Positions 1 to 8,849 of a stretch of DNA of 64,000 bases are shown one piece after another. A model generated the notes under the pieces. It was not told where the DNA came from, did not search any database, and saw only the letters and a program-made list of their open reading frames with translations. Within the stretch, counting starts at the first letter, position 1. Each line of letters starts with the position of its first letter. Source of the DNA: Massilia sp. PDC64 (GTDB lineage Bacteria > Pseudomonadota > Gammaproteobacteria > Burkholderiales > Burkholderiaceae_D). The DNA lies in assembly GCF_900101265.1 (NCBI RefSeq), contig NZ_FMZS01000005.1, positions 186,001 to 250,000 of the forward strand, read 5' to 3'. Both the position numbers and the translations under genes were made by a program.

Positions 1-1136
1 GGGCTGCCGTCCAGGGTGGCGGTGAACGTGTAGGGTGGACGCTGGCCGGACGCGTCGACCACCATGCGCGTCCGCTGCGGCAGCATCGCGGTGGCCGTGT
101 CGCCCGTGCGCGTGATGCCGATCGGCTGGTTGCCGGGACCGTAGAAGCGCGCCGAGACGCCGATCGGCGCGCCCTGGTTGATGACGGAGACGTCGAAGTC
201 GCCCGTGATGCCGGGCGTGTTCCCGAGGCCGATCAGCAGGTTGCTGGCGCCGGCCGACACGGCGACGTCGTTCATCCCGTGCGGCGCCACGAACAGGCGC
301 ACGACGGGGAGGTACAGGCCGGTCCAGTTCTCGTCGTAGCCGAACTGCGCCAGCACCTCCGGCGGCGTATAGCCGTTCGACAGGTCCAGCACGGCACTGC
401 GGAAGCCGAAGCCCACCACGTTCGAATCGCCGATGAACGCGTAGGGCGGCGTCATCGTGATCAGTTCGGCCGTACCGAGGTCGCTGCCGTCGTCCAGGCT
501 GGACGCGCCCAGGCTCAGGAGGTTGAAGGCGAGGACCCCGGCCGCGTCCTGCGACAGCTGCATGCGCAGCTTGGGCAGGGTGAACGACACGACCGTGTTG
601 GCCGCATCGCGCTCCAGCAGGCCGTCCGACTCGCGCAGCTTCGCGCCCTTCAGCATGGGCGGGCGCAGCACGACCGTCGTGAGCAGCATGTCGAGCGTGA
701 ACTGGGCGCCGGGGTAATCCGACACGGGCATGTCGATCGGCAGCGTGTCGATCACGTTGAAGACGTCGGTCGCAGGGGCCGGCACGCCCGTCGCGGCCGC
801 GATGATGGGCGAGCCCACGCGTGGCGCGAACAGTTCGAAGGCGATCTGCGTGTCCTGGATGTCGATCCACGGATCGCGCCGCGTGGGATCGTCCTGCGGA
901 TGCAGTCCGCCGGCGGTGGCGGTGACGGTCAGGCGCGCATTCGGCAGGTCGAGCACGGGACGCGCGGACGCGGCGAACTTCGCCACGCCGCGGATCGTCG
1001 TGCCTTCGGCCGCGCCGGCCGCCTCGTAGTGGTCGACATAGATGGCGCCCAGCGCCGCCTGCCAGTCGCCCAGCGTCGTGCCGAGCAGTTGATAGGGCGA
1101 GACCAGGTCGAGCAGCGAAAGAGGGAAAGCAGGCAT
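1..1136 (-). CDS. Large protein of unknown function, N-terminal 378 residues only
   Basis: An open frame runs leftward off the window from an ATG at 1136 that has a strong AAGGAG site five to six bases upstream. It begins MPAFPLSLLDLVSPYQLLG and has no signal peptide or membrane segment. The visible part is rich in Val, Thr, Leu and Pro with alternating hydrophobic patterns, which suggests a beta-rich multidomain protein; I do not recognise a family. It has its own candidate promoter (1310-1338) and is separated from the upstream PEP-CTERM gene by a terminator, so it starts a new transcription unit. The frame has codon usage like its neighbours, and no stop interrupts it. Function is not assigned. 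Confidence 0.8.
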   Translation of the reverse strand, partial: MPAFPLSLLDLVSPYQLLGTTLGDWQAALGAIYVDHYEAAGAAEGTTIRGVAKFAASARPVLDLPNARLTVTATAGGLHPQDDPTRRDPWIDIQDTQIAFELFAPRVGSPIIAAATGVPAPATDVFNVIDTLPIDMPVSDYPGAQFTLDMLLTTVVLRPPMLKGAKLRESDGLLERDAANTVVSFTLPKLRMQLSQDAAGVLAFNLLSLGASSLDDGSDLGTAELITMTPPYAFIGDSNVVGFGFRSAVLDLSNGYTPPEVLAQFGYDENWTGLYLPVVRLFVAPHGMNDVAVSAGASNLLIGLGNTPGITGDFDVSVINQGAPIGVSARFYGPGNQPIGITRTGDTATAMLPQRTRMVVDASGQRPPYTFTATLDGS

Positions 1137-1309
1137 TGCGGTCTCCTTCAGGCGTCGAGGACCCGTACGGGCGGCACGAGGCCTCTCGCACGATGAGATT
1201 CAGAAACGGCGACGGTTGTTCTGGAAGTGCGGCGTACTGGCCCCGGCCGCGCGAAAGTGGGCCGGGAAGGGAATGGTTTCTTATTGTTGTAGCGGAGTCG
1301 ACCGGGAAT

Positions 1310-1338
1310 AATTTAACTTCAATTTTGTTAAATCACAA
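1310..1338 (-). promoter_or_regulatory. Candidate sigma-70 promoter for the gene starting at 1136
   Basis: Reading the minus strand, TTGTGA (1338-1333) is followed after 17 bases by TAAATT (1315-1310); each matches the sigma-70 consensus at four of six positions. It sits in the only AT-rich stretch of the 340-base gap 1137-1476. The gap otherwise holds the terminator at 1419-1454 and a leader of roughly 165 bases before the ATG, in which I see no riboswitch-like fold. Confidence 0.35.
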
Positions 1339-1418
1339 GCGGTCGGTTGCAAAATTTTCGTAAATATGTTTGTTGCTTATCCAGGGTGGATAAGCAGGCG
1401 CTCCTGAAGGGAAATTGT

Positions 1419-1454
1419 AAAAAAAGCCCGGAAGCCGACACCGGCTCCCGGGCT
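1419..1454 (-). terminator. Rho-independent terminator of the polysaccharide-lyase/PEP-CTERM unit
   Basis: On the minus strand, AGCCCGG and CCGGGCT pair as the outer stem, with AGCC/GGCT as the inner stem after one mismatch and a six-base loop. A run of six or more T follows directly. It begins 22 bases after the stop of the PEP-CTERM gene (1477), exactly where a terminator for that operon is expected. Confidence 0.85.
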
Positions 1455-1476
1455 CATTTCAGGCCTTCGGCACTGC

Positions 1477-2079
1477 TCAGTATCTGCACGCTTCCCGTCC
1501 ACGCCACGCCAGCATCGCGAGCACGGCCACCAGCATCAGCGCCGCCGTCGACGGTTCCGGAATCTTCGTCACGCTACTCACCCGTGTCGAAGGCGCCGCC
1601 ACGAGGACTTGCTGGCCGACGGGGGCAAACGGTTGCAGGAACAGGTTGCCCAGGTCGCCGTCGGCGCCCAGGTAGTGCGTCGCATCGGACAGGGCCCAGC
1701 CGAACGTCGTGCCGATGTCGCCCGGCGCCATCGCGAAGCTGACGTCGAAGCCGAACTTGCCGCCGAGCTGGATGGCCTGGACGAGGTCGCCGCCGCCGGC
1801 GGCATTCCCGAACACGAAGGGACCGGGCGCGGTGCCCGCGACCGTGCCCGTCAGGCTTGCGGCGCCGTCGAGCGCGCCCGTCAGGTTGCTGACGATCGCG
1901 GTTGCGGCCGGGGCGCCGTCCAGTCCCAGGAAATACAGGTCCAGGAAGGCGGGCCCCGAACCGAGCGACGCCGTGTCGATGTCGACGTGGTAGAGCGGGG
2001 TGGCGGCCGCCTGGCCGCAGGTGCCGGTCAGCGCGGCCGCGAGTGCCAGCCACGAAAGGAAGTGCTTGAAGCGAAACAT
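1477..2079 (-). CDS. PEP-CTERM sorting domain protein
   Basis: A 200-residue exported protein. An N-terminal signal peptide (about residues 1-26, ending AAATP) is followed by a glycine/alanine-rich domain of beta character. The C-terminus has the exosortase recognition signature: PEPST at about 174-178, a hydrophobic span of about 15 residues, then a short basic tail (WRGREACRY). Such proteins are recognised by an exosortase at the inner membrane and delivered to the envelope or exopolysaccharide matrix. The overall pattern recalls a PEP-CTERM family common in Oxalobacteraceae (NF038129-like, from memory). The start lies 11 bases after the stop of the large lyase-like gene, so the two are probably cotranscribed and end at the terminator at 1419-1454. 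Its ligand or structural role is not visible. Confidence 0.85.
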   Translation of the reverse strand: MFRFKHFLSWLALAAALTGTCGQAAATPLYHVDIDTASLGSGPAFLDLYFLGLDGAPAATAIVSNLTGALDGAASLTGTVAGTAPGPFVFGNAAGGGDLVQAIQLGGKFGFDVSFAMAPGDIGTTFGWALSDATHYLGADGDLGNLFLQPFAPVGQQVLVAAPSTRVSSVTKIPEPSTAALMLVAVLAMLAWRGREACRY

Positions 2080-2090
2080 GGTCAGGTCCT

Positions 2091-5000
2091 TTACTTGATG
2101 CTGAAGAGGGCCGGCGTGTACGCGATGCCGACCTTGTTCGGGTTGGAGAAGGTGGTCGTCAGCGTGACGCTCTGGCCCGGGGCCAGGCTCGCGTCCGGCA
2201 GCGCGATGTACGGTACGCCGTCCTTCACGCCGGTCTGGTTGTCCAGCGTGACGCCGGCGCTCAAGGCCTGCAGGCGGAAATGCAGTGGACCCGCCAGCGC
2301 CTGGCCGCCGGTATTCGTGATCGTCACCGACCCCGTGTACTTGTTGGTGAAGCGGTTCACCGTGAGGCCCGATCGGGCGATCGACACGTACGGCGTCACG
2401 TCCACCGATTTGTCGATCGATACCGTCACCGTGTGCGCCTGTTCGGTGTTACCCGCCCAGTCCGTGCTCCAGTAGCTCACCGTGTGCGTGCCGCTCGTGT
2501 TCAAGGTGACGGTATCGCCCTTCTGCTGGGCCCCGCCGTCCACCGTGTAGTACGTCGCTGCGACACCCGAGCCACCCTGGTTGTCGGTGGCCGCGAAGGT
2601 GATCGTCGCATCCGTCGTCACCGTGCCCTGCGGCGCGGTGGCCGTGGTGACCGGTGCCGTCACGTCCGCGCCGTGCACGGAACCGTGCAGGCGCACCTCG
2701 TTCATGTTGCCGAACCAGGCGTTCGGGTTGTAGACGCGGATGTAGCGGTAAGGCACCAGGCCGGTGACCGGCAGCGCCTGCCAATCCGCCGTCGACTTCG
2801 CCGCCGGGGTCAGTGTCGTCCAGGTGGTGTTGTCGTTCGAGCCCTGGAACACGGCGCCGTTGATGCGCGTGAAGTACTGGTCTTGCCGGGCGAGGATTTC
2901 GGTGCCGGTCAGGGTGACCTGGTTGCCGTCCTTGAAGTCGAAGACGACCCACGAACCCGTGCCCGAACCGGCGGAGCCGTTACGGAAATCCGAACCGGTG
3001 GCCACGTTCGCGTCGAACAGGGCGTTCACGTTCGACAGCGTCGTCGCCGCGTTGCGGTTCGTCGTCGAGTCGATCAGGGTCGCGATGGTCGGGACGTTGC
3101 GGATCACGTCGCTCTCGTCGACGAGATTCAGCGCGGAGCTGTCCGTCGTCTCCGTGACCTGGTAGCCCGGCTTGCCGTCCTGCGTGACGTAGTTGATGGC
3201 GAACTTCACGGGACCCGGCTGCGTGCCCTGGGGCAGGGTGGCGGTGGCGGTATAGGTGATGTTGTCTGTCGTGGTGAGCGCGGCGGGCAGGCCATCGATC
3301 GTGACCGACACGTTACTGATCGCTTCCTTGGCCGTGAAGCTCAGTTTCACGGTATTGCCGGGCACGATCCGGTTGCGCAGCGCTTGTGCCGAGCTGATCG
3401 ACGCCGTGGCGATGCGGTTGGTCGACGCAGCCACGCCGTACAGCCGCAGTTCCGTCATGTTGCCGAACCAGGCGTTGGCATTGGTCATGCGGACGTAACG
3501 GTACGGCGTCTTGTCGGTGATCGTCAGGGTCTGCCACTCCGGCGTATTCCCGGCGAAGGTCGAGATGTTGGTCCACGTCGCATTGTCATTCGAACCCTGG
3601 ACGACGGTCCCGTTGATACGGCCCGAGTACTGGTTCTGGGGTCCGATGACTTCGACCCTGGACAGCGCCACGGTGCCGCCGGGCCGGAAGTCGAACTTGA
3701 TCCAGCCGTTGTTGCCGCTGCCGTTGAGGCGCAGGTCGGTGTTCGTCGCCAGGTTGCTGTCGAACAGCCAGTTGGCATTCGTGATCGCATCGGTCGCGTT
3801 GCGGCCGTTGGAATCGGTCACGGTCGCGATGTCGAGCAGGTTGCCGATGTAATCCTTCTGGTCCGCGATGAACAGGGACGTGGAATCCGTCGGGAACAGG
3901 ACGGGCTCGGCGACCGTGCCGTCAGCGGTCTTGTAGTTGAGCAGGAGCTTGACGTTGCCCGGTGCCGTGGTGGCCTTGACGACTGCCGTCGCCGTCCAGT
4001 TCAGGCTGTCCGTGGTGGCGATCGTCGCGGGCTCGCCCTGGATCGTGGCGGTCACGTTGTTGATCGGCTCGGACGACTTGAACGACAGCTTGATCGTATT
4101 GCCGGGCACGATACGGTTCTTCAGCGCCTGGTCGGAACCCAGCGAGACACTGGTCAGCTTGTTCACCGTTTCATAGCGGGTGCCGAAGATGCGGAATTCG
4201 CCGAGCTCGAGGATGTTGTACGACCACAGCAGATCGATCATGGAGATCTTGAAGAAGCGATAGCGCTGGGTGCGGAACTCGTCCGCCACGTTCAGCGTCT
4301 GCAACTGCTCGATCCCGCGGGTCTCGTCCGGCGTGATGCGCGTCCAGTTCTCGTTGTCGTTGGAACCGAAGATGGTCACGCCGCCGACACGCTCCGGGAA
4401 GCTGGTACGCGGCAGGATCTGGAACGCGGTCGCCGCGACCTTGAAGCCGGGACCGAAGTCCAGCGTCATCGTGCGGTTGCTGTCCCTCGCGATCGTGAAC
4501 GCGATGAAGGTGTCGGTATTGTTATCGACGCCGTTCGCGGCCCAGTCGCCGAAGTTCGTCACCAGGTTCGACTTGAAGAACAGGTTCGTGTAGTTCATGC
4601 TGCCGTCCGGCAGCAGCGGGGTCAGTTCCTGCAGTCCGGCGATCGCCGTCTGCAACGTCGCCAGCTTCTGGAAGTAGGTGGTGTCGGTAGCGGAGCCGAT
4701 CGTGGCCTGCAGGTCGGCATAGGCGCTGTCGTAGACCGCCTTCGTCGACGTGACGTACAGCGTGTCCGGCTTGACGGGCGCCGTCACGGCCGTCACCACC
4801 GACTGCCGGTCCGCACCCACGACGACCGTGACCCGCCTGGTCGTCACCGTGGTGCCGTCCGAAGCTTCGGCGATGAGCGTGTACGTGCCGGCCTGCGTCG
4901 GCGTCCACGAGAATGCGCCCGTGCTCGTATTGAACGAGGCACCCTGCGGCAGGTTGTCCATGTTGTAGGTCACGACGTCGCCCGCGGCCGGATCCGTGGC

Positions 5001-6851
5001 GGACAGGTCGATCGTCACCGGGACGGTGGTGCCGGCATACGTGTACACGGTCGTGTCGCCGTTGCCGGACTTGAAGACAGGCGGGCTCAGCGCGGTGCTG
5101 GACGCGACGTTGATGTGGTCGATGTCGACCGTGGTACCGTTGCCGGTGATGGTGACAGGCAGGAAGTCGGGGATGTTGATCGGCACCACCACGTAGCGCC
5201 ACTGGCCCCGCGTGTTCGGCAGCGCGAGCAGATTGCCGCTCACGTCCATCAGCGCCTGGCCGTTGGTGCGGATGCGGAAGCCGATGCTCGTCACGGCGGC
5301 GCCGTTGTAGCTGTACACGGCGATGCGCGTGCCTGCCGGCGTGGCCGTGGTGCGCACGAAGCCGGTCGAGCCTTCGGTCTGCGCAACCGCATTGCTGTCG
5401 TATGCCGTGAACCGGTCTTCCACTTCACGATACGGATCGACGATCGGGATGCCCAGGTATTTGCTGCCCTCGGCTTCGGCTTCCTTGGGAATCGCCATCC
5501 AGAAGTCGCCGCCGCCATCTGCGCCATCCCAGTTGTAGGCCTTGCGCTTGGCGTAGATCGTCGTGTAGTTCGGGGCGACGTGTTCCATGTCGATACCGCG
5601 CACATATTTGTAGTAATAGAAGGCTTCCCAGGTATTCTGGGTCAGCCGGCCGCGATACGACCACGACACGTTCGTGTACATCGCGCGGATGCTGCCGTCC
5701 GGATTGACGCTCATGGCGACGGGCACCCACGGGATGTCGTAGCCGACCATCCATTTGCCGAACAGCTCGTGGACGGCCAGGACCCGGTCATCCAGGAACT
5801 CGTAGGGGCCGACGGCGTTCGCCTCGGTCGACGGCGTACCCGTCACCGGATCGACCTTCGTGCCCTGCGCCATCATCAGGCGGGCCAGGATCTCCGTATT
5901 GGTCAGGTCGCCGGCGCCATGCGCCTGGTCGCGGCCCATTTCGACGTGCTGGATCTGCGGAGGGATGTCTTCGCCGGTGGCGTCGTTCTTCGTCACGAGA
6001 CGGAACAGCTGCCTGATCGAGCCGGTCCATGCCGGGTCGGGCGCATCCTTGTTGACGGTGAACCACTCGACGGCCGTGTTATAGCCGTCCCGGTCGCCCA
6101 TGAAGATCGAACCCGACATCTTGGCGATGGTCGTGTACAGATGCTGGTTCATGAAGCGGCAGTTGCAGTTGTCGAAGGTCTGGATCACGGGTGTGACCAG
6201 GTTGGCGGAGAACAATCGCGTATCGTCATCGGTCCACGCGAGCGCCGGCGTCTGCGTGCTCGTGTAACGCAGGATTTCCGCCGCGGTCGTCATCCGCTGA
6301 AGCGGGATGCCGGTGTGGATGTGCGAGTCGGTGAAGTACACGTATTTGCTCGGGTCCATCTTCTCGTACAGGCGGATGATCCGCATCGCGTTGCCGCGAT
6401 AGACGTCGTCGCCGGTGACGTAGTACAGGATCGCCTGCGTGTAGGCGGTCAGGGCGTCCGAGATGAACAGGCCGTTGGCGCCCTGGGAATCGAGTCCGAG
6501 GACACGCGGCTGCGTCGGATCCGCGCCGTTGACGTTCGAGATGCCCGGCGTACGGGACGCCTTGCCCGACTTGAGCATCATGTTGAAATGCGTATACCAG
6601 GGCTCTTTCTTCGCCAGGACCTGGGCTCGCATGGTCTCCAGCTGTGCCTTCGTGAAGCCGACCCCGGGATGCTTGAACCCGTTCGCATCGACCGATTCGC
6701 TGATGACCGGCTGGTAGCTGGTCACCATCGTATCGATCGGGTCGGCCAGGGCGACCTGGCCCGGATAAGGCACCAGCGTCGCGGCGATACCGATCGAGAC
6801 CGCCATGCAGGCGATGCGCCTGAACGCGTGGTCCAGTTTTATGGATCTCAT
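2091..6851 (-). CDS. Secreted alginate-lyase-fold protein with three discoidin-like (F5/8 type C) domains
   Basis: 1586 residues, starting at an ATG preceded by GGGGGG; the signal peptide ends near residue 36 (VALADP). Residues about 60-400 match the alginate lyase-type helical barrel (for example PWYTHFNMML, NQHLYTTIAK and EMGRDQAHGAGDLT). A beta-sandwich region (about 470-590), a putative Ig domain ending ASDGTTVTTRRVTVVV, and a first F5/8C domain (about 760-890) follow. A module of an Ig-like repeat with NRIVPGNT plus an F5/8C domain then occurs twice (about 895-1140 and 1143-1387). An Ig-like domain with YWSTDWAGNTE and a C-terminal beta domain end the protein. It is likely to cut or bind an anionic polysaccharide outside the cell. 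The substrate is not readable, and lyase activity is inferred from fold alone. Confidence 0.8.
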   Translation of the reverse strand: MRSIKLDHAFRRIACMAVSIGIAATLVPYPGQVALADPIDTMVTSYQPVISESVDANGFKHPGVGFTKAQLETMRAQVLAKKEPWYTHFNMMLKSGKASRTPGISNVNGADPTQPRVLGLDSQGANGLFISDALTAYTQAILYYVTGDDVYRGNAMRIIRLYEKMDPSKYVYFTDSHIHTGIPLQRMTTAAEILRYTSTQTPALAWTDDDTRLFSANLVTPVIQTFDNCNCRFMNQHLYTTIAKMSGSIFMGDRDGYNTAVEWFTVNKDAPDPAWTGSIRQLFRLVTKNDATGEDIPPQIQHVEMGRDQAHGAGDLTNTEILARLMMAQGTKVDPVTGTPSTEANAVGPYEFLDDRVLAVHELFGKWMVGYDIPWVPVAMSVNPDGSIRAMYTNVSWSYRGRLTQNTWEAFYYYKYVRGIDMEHVAPNYTTIYAKRKAYNWDGADGGGDFWMAIPKEAEAEGSKYLGIPIVDPYREVEDRFTAYDSNAVAQTEGSTGFVRTTATPAGTRIAVYSYNGAAVTSIGFRIRTNGQALMDVSGNLLALPNTRGQWRYVVVPINIPDFLPVTITGNGTTVDIDHINVASSTALSPPVFKSGNGDTTVYTYAGTTVPVTIDLSATDPAAGDVVTYNMDNLPQGASFNTSTGAFSWTPTQAGTYTLIAEASDGTTVTTRRVTVVVGADRQSVVTAVTAPVKPDTLYVTSTKAVYDSAYADLQATIGSATDTTYFQKLATLQTAIAGLQELTPLLPDGSMNYTNLFFKSNLVTNFGDWAANGVDNNTDTFIAFTIARDSNRTMTLDFGPGFKVAATAFQILPRTSFPERVGGVTIFGSNDNENWTRITPDETRGIEQLQTLNVADEFRTQRYRFFKISMIDLLWSYNILELGEFRIFGTRYETVNKLTSVSLGSDQALKNRIVPGNTIKLSFKSSEPINNVTATIQGEPATIATTDSLNWTATAVVKATTAPGNVKLLLNYKTADGTVAEPVLFPTDSTSLFIADQKDYIGNLLDIATVTDSNGRNATDAITNANWLFDSNLATNTDLRLNGSGNNGWIKFDFRPGGTVALSRVEVIGPQNQYSGRINGTVVQGSNDNATWTNISTFAGNTPEWQTLTITDKTPYRYVRMTNANAWFGNMTELRLYGVAASTNRIATASISSAQALRNRIVPGNTVKLSFTAKEAISNVSVTIDGLPAALTTTDNITYTATATLPQGTQPGPVKFAINYVTQDGKPGYQVTETTDSSALNLVDESDVIRNVPTIATLIDSTTNRNAATTLSNVNALFDANVATGSDFRNGSAGSGTGSWVVFDFKDGNQVTLTGTEILARQDQYFTRINGAVFQGSNDNTTWTTLTPAAKSTADWQALPVTGLVPYRYIRVYNPNAWFGNMNEVRLHGSVHGADVTAPVTTATAPQGTVTTDATITFAATDNQGGSGVAATYYTVDGGAQQKGDTVTLNTSGTHTVSYWSTDWAGNTEQAHTVTVSIDKSVDVTPYVSIARSGLTVNRFTNKYTGSVTITNTGGQALAGPLHFRLQALSAGVTLDNQTGVKDGVPYIALPDASLAPGQSVTLTTTFSNPNKVGIAYTPALFSIK

Positions 6852-6886
6852 GTTTGTCCCCCCATTTTTCTACCTCTTCGTGTTTA

Positions 6887-6900
6887 GGTTACCGATAACA
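6887..6900. promoter_or_regulatory. LacI/GalR-type operator dyad 1
   Basis: GGTTACCGATAACA fits the general LacI/GalR form (TGNTANCGNTNNCA on the reverse strand). It lies 36 bases upstream of the lyase-like ATG, in the divergent promoter region shared with the GH43 gene. A second copy of the same type is at 7038-7051. Confidence 0.5.
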
Positions 6901-7037
6901 TCTTTTGCCGGAGTCGGAGCCTGGACAATGTCCCGAAATCCGCCCCCAGAGGTTTTCAAGGTGTGAATGCGTCCGAGTCCGGACGATATCGACAACGCCG
7001 CCGCATGGAGCGACTCCGTCGGCTGGACAGGAAAGCA

Positions 7038-7051
7038 CGTTATCGATACCA
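7038..7051. promoter_or_regulatory. LacI/GalR-type operator dyad 2
   Basis: CGTTATCGATACCA, whose reverse complement is TGGTATCGATAACG, shares the central TATCGATA dyad and flank pattern with the site at 6887-6900, about 150 bases away. It is 69 bases before the GH43 ATG. A pair of sites at this distance suits one repressor controlling both divergent genes, possibly by looping. No regulator gene of this family lies in the window. Confidence 0.5.
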
Positions 7052-7120
7052 TGTAATTGTAGACCTAATCCCAGCCGCCGCACACACATTTTTAACAAGC
7101 CAACTTATCCGCAACAGGCC

Positions 7121-8779
7121 ATGTCGACCTTCCACGAACGAATCCTTTCCCGCTGGTGCGCCGCGGCGCTGTCCGGCTTGCTGGCCGCCGCTGTCGTGAC
7201 GAATCCCTGCCGGGCCGGGGAGGGCGTGACGTGGGGCGACTGGAAACAGTGGGGCGACCTCGGCAACGGCCGCTATCGCAATCCCGTCCTGCCGGCCGAT
7301 TACAGCGACCTGGATGCGATCCGCGTCGGCGACGACTACTACGCAATCACATCGACGTTCCAGTTTTCGCCCGGGATGGCGGTGCTGCATTCGCGCGACC
7401 TGGTCAACTGGCGCACCGTGGGCCACGCGGTGCCCGACCTGAGGCAGATTTCGCCGGAACTGGACTGGAAGCGGATGAACCGCTACGGCCGGGGCATCTG
7501 GGCCGGCACGATCCGCCACCATGCGGGCCGGTTCTGGATTTATTTCGGCACGCCGGACGAAGGCTATTTCGTGACCAGTGCGGCGCGGCCGGAAGGGCCG
7601 TGGACATCGCTGCATCCGCTGCTGCGGTCCGCGGGCTGGGACGACTGCGCGCCGTTCTGGGATGACGACGGCAAGGGCTATTTCATCGGCACGCACTTCA
7701 GCGACGGGTACAAGATCCACCTGTGGGAAATGACGCCGGACGGCCTCGGCCTCGTACCGGGGACGGACACCGTCATTTACCAGTCGAAGGGCAGCGAAGC
7801 CAACAAGCTGTACAAGTTCAACGGCACCTATTACCACTTCTTCAGCGAAGTGCAGGGCGATGTGCGCGTGATGATGATGCGGCGGGCGCCGTCGATCCGC
7901 GGCCCGTGGTCGGAGAAGCGCCAGCTGATGCAGGGGGATCGCGTTGCCATGGAGCCGAACCAGGGTGGCATCGTCCAGGGCCCGGACGGCAACTGGTATT
8001 TCTTCACGCATCACGGCAGCGGCGATTGGGCGGGACGGGCCGCGAGCCTGGTGCCGGTCCACTGGATCGACGGCTGGCCGGTGATCGGGCAGCCCGACCG
8101 GACTGGCGTCGGCACCATGGTGTGGGAAGGGAAGATGCCCGCTTCGACGTCCCCCCGCCTGTTCCCGCAAGGCGGCGACGATTTCGCTGCCGCGACGCTC
8201 GCACCCGTCTGGGAGTGGAATTACCAGCCGCGCATGGACAAGTGGTCGCTGTCGGCCCGTCCCGGCCATCTGCGCCTGCATGCGTTCCCCGGTCTCGACG
8301 GCGGCAACCTGCTCAAGGTGGGCAACGTGCTCTCGCAGCGGGTCGTCCGCACGGCCCGGCCATCGTTCGCCGCGCGGCTGGAACTGGGCGGGATGGCCGA
8401 CGGGCAGCACGCCGGCCTCGTCCACTTCACGGCACAGCCCCGTGCCGCCAATCCTGCCGAATCCACGGCGTCGGTGGGCATCGTGATGGTGGCGGGCAAG
8501 CGCTACCTGGAAATGTCGCGGGACGGCACTTACACCCGCCTGCAGACCTGGCCGCACGATGCGATCTGGCTGCGGTCGACGTGGGGACTGGACGGCAACA
8601 GTACCCTGGCCGTCAGCGCCGACGGGGTGCGCTACCAGACCGTCGTACCCGACTTTCCGTTGACCTGGGGCGCGTATCGCGGCAGCCGTGTCGGCGTGTT
8701 CACGTTCAATCCAGTGGGCGAGCAGGGATATGTGGACGTGGACAAGGTGGTGTATGCCATGGACAAGCATCAGTATTAA
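7121..8779 (+). CDS. Secreted glycoside hydrolase family 43 (beta-xylosidase/arabinofuranosidase type)
   Basis: 552 residues from the ATG at 7121, chosen because it starts a clear signal peptide (CAAALSGLLAAAVV, cleaved near residue 32); the open frame extends further upstream without one. The GH43 five-bladed propeller spans about 52-350. The three catalytic acids appear in family context: base Asp63 in PADYSDLDAIR, pKa-modulating Asp174/175 in GWDDCAPFW, and acid Glu226 in GSEANKLYKF. A C-terminal concanavalin-like beta-sandwich (about 365-548) is typical of GH43 enzymes acting on xylan- or arabinan-derived chains. It diverges from the polysaccharide-lyase-like gene and shares two LacI-type dyads with it, so both probably serve the same substrate. 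Exact specificity cannot be read. Confidence 0.88.
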   Translation: MSTFHERILSRWCAAALSGLLAAAVVTNPCRAGEGVTWGDWKQWGDLGNGRYRNPVLPADYSDLDAIRVGDDYYAITSTFQFSPGMAVLHSRDLVNWRTVGHAVPDLRQISPELDWKRMNRYGRGIWAGTIRHHAGRFWIYFGTPDEGYFVTSAARPEGPWTSLHPLLRSAGWDDCAPFWDDDGKGYFIGTHFSDGYKIHLWEMTPDGLGLVPGTDTVIYQSKGSEANKLYKFNGTYYHFFSEVQGDVRVMMMRRAPSIRGPWSEKRQLMQGDRVAMEPNQGGIVQGPDGNWYFFTHHGSGDWAGRAASLVPVHWIDGWPVIGQPDRTGVGTMVWEGKMPASTSPRLFPQGGDDFAAATLAPVWEWNYQPRMDKWSLSARPGHLRLHAFPGLDGGNLLKVGNVLSQRVVRTARPSFAARLELGGMADGQHAGLVHFTAQPRAANPAESTASVGIVMVAGKRYLEMSRDGTYTRLQTWPHDAIWLRSTWGLDGNSTLAVSADGVRYQTVVPDFPLTWGAYRGSRVGVFTFNPVGEQGYVDVDKVVYAMDKHQY

Positions 8780-8792
8780 CTTGTCAATTAGG

Positions 8793-8828
8793 CACAAATG
8801 GTCCACACTGGTTGTGTGATTATTTGTG
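8793..8828. other. Nested inverted repeat between the GH43 and GAF-GGDEF genes
   Basis: CACAAAT (8793-8799) pairs with ATTTGTG (8822-8828), and inside them CACAC (8804-8808) pairs with GTGTG (8814-8818). It begins 14 bases after the GH43 stop and ends 21 bases before the next ATG. Without a T run it is not a typical terminator; it could be an operator or a leader hairpin of the GGDEF gene. Confidence 0.35.
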
Positions 8829-8849
8829 ATATTTCCTGTTGAGATCGAC

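Noticed and set aside
2280..6887. 1535-codon open frame on the plus strand
   Set aside because: It is antisense to the 1586-residue lyase-fold gene, which has signal peptide, domains and a ribosome site. The shadow is Arg/His/Val-rich without domains.
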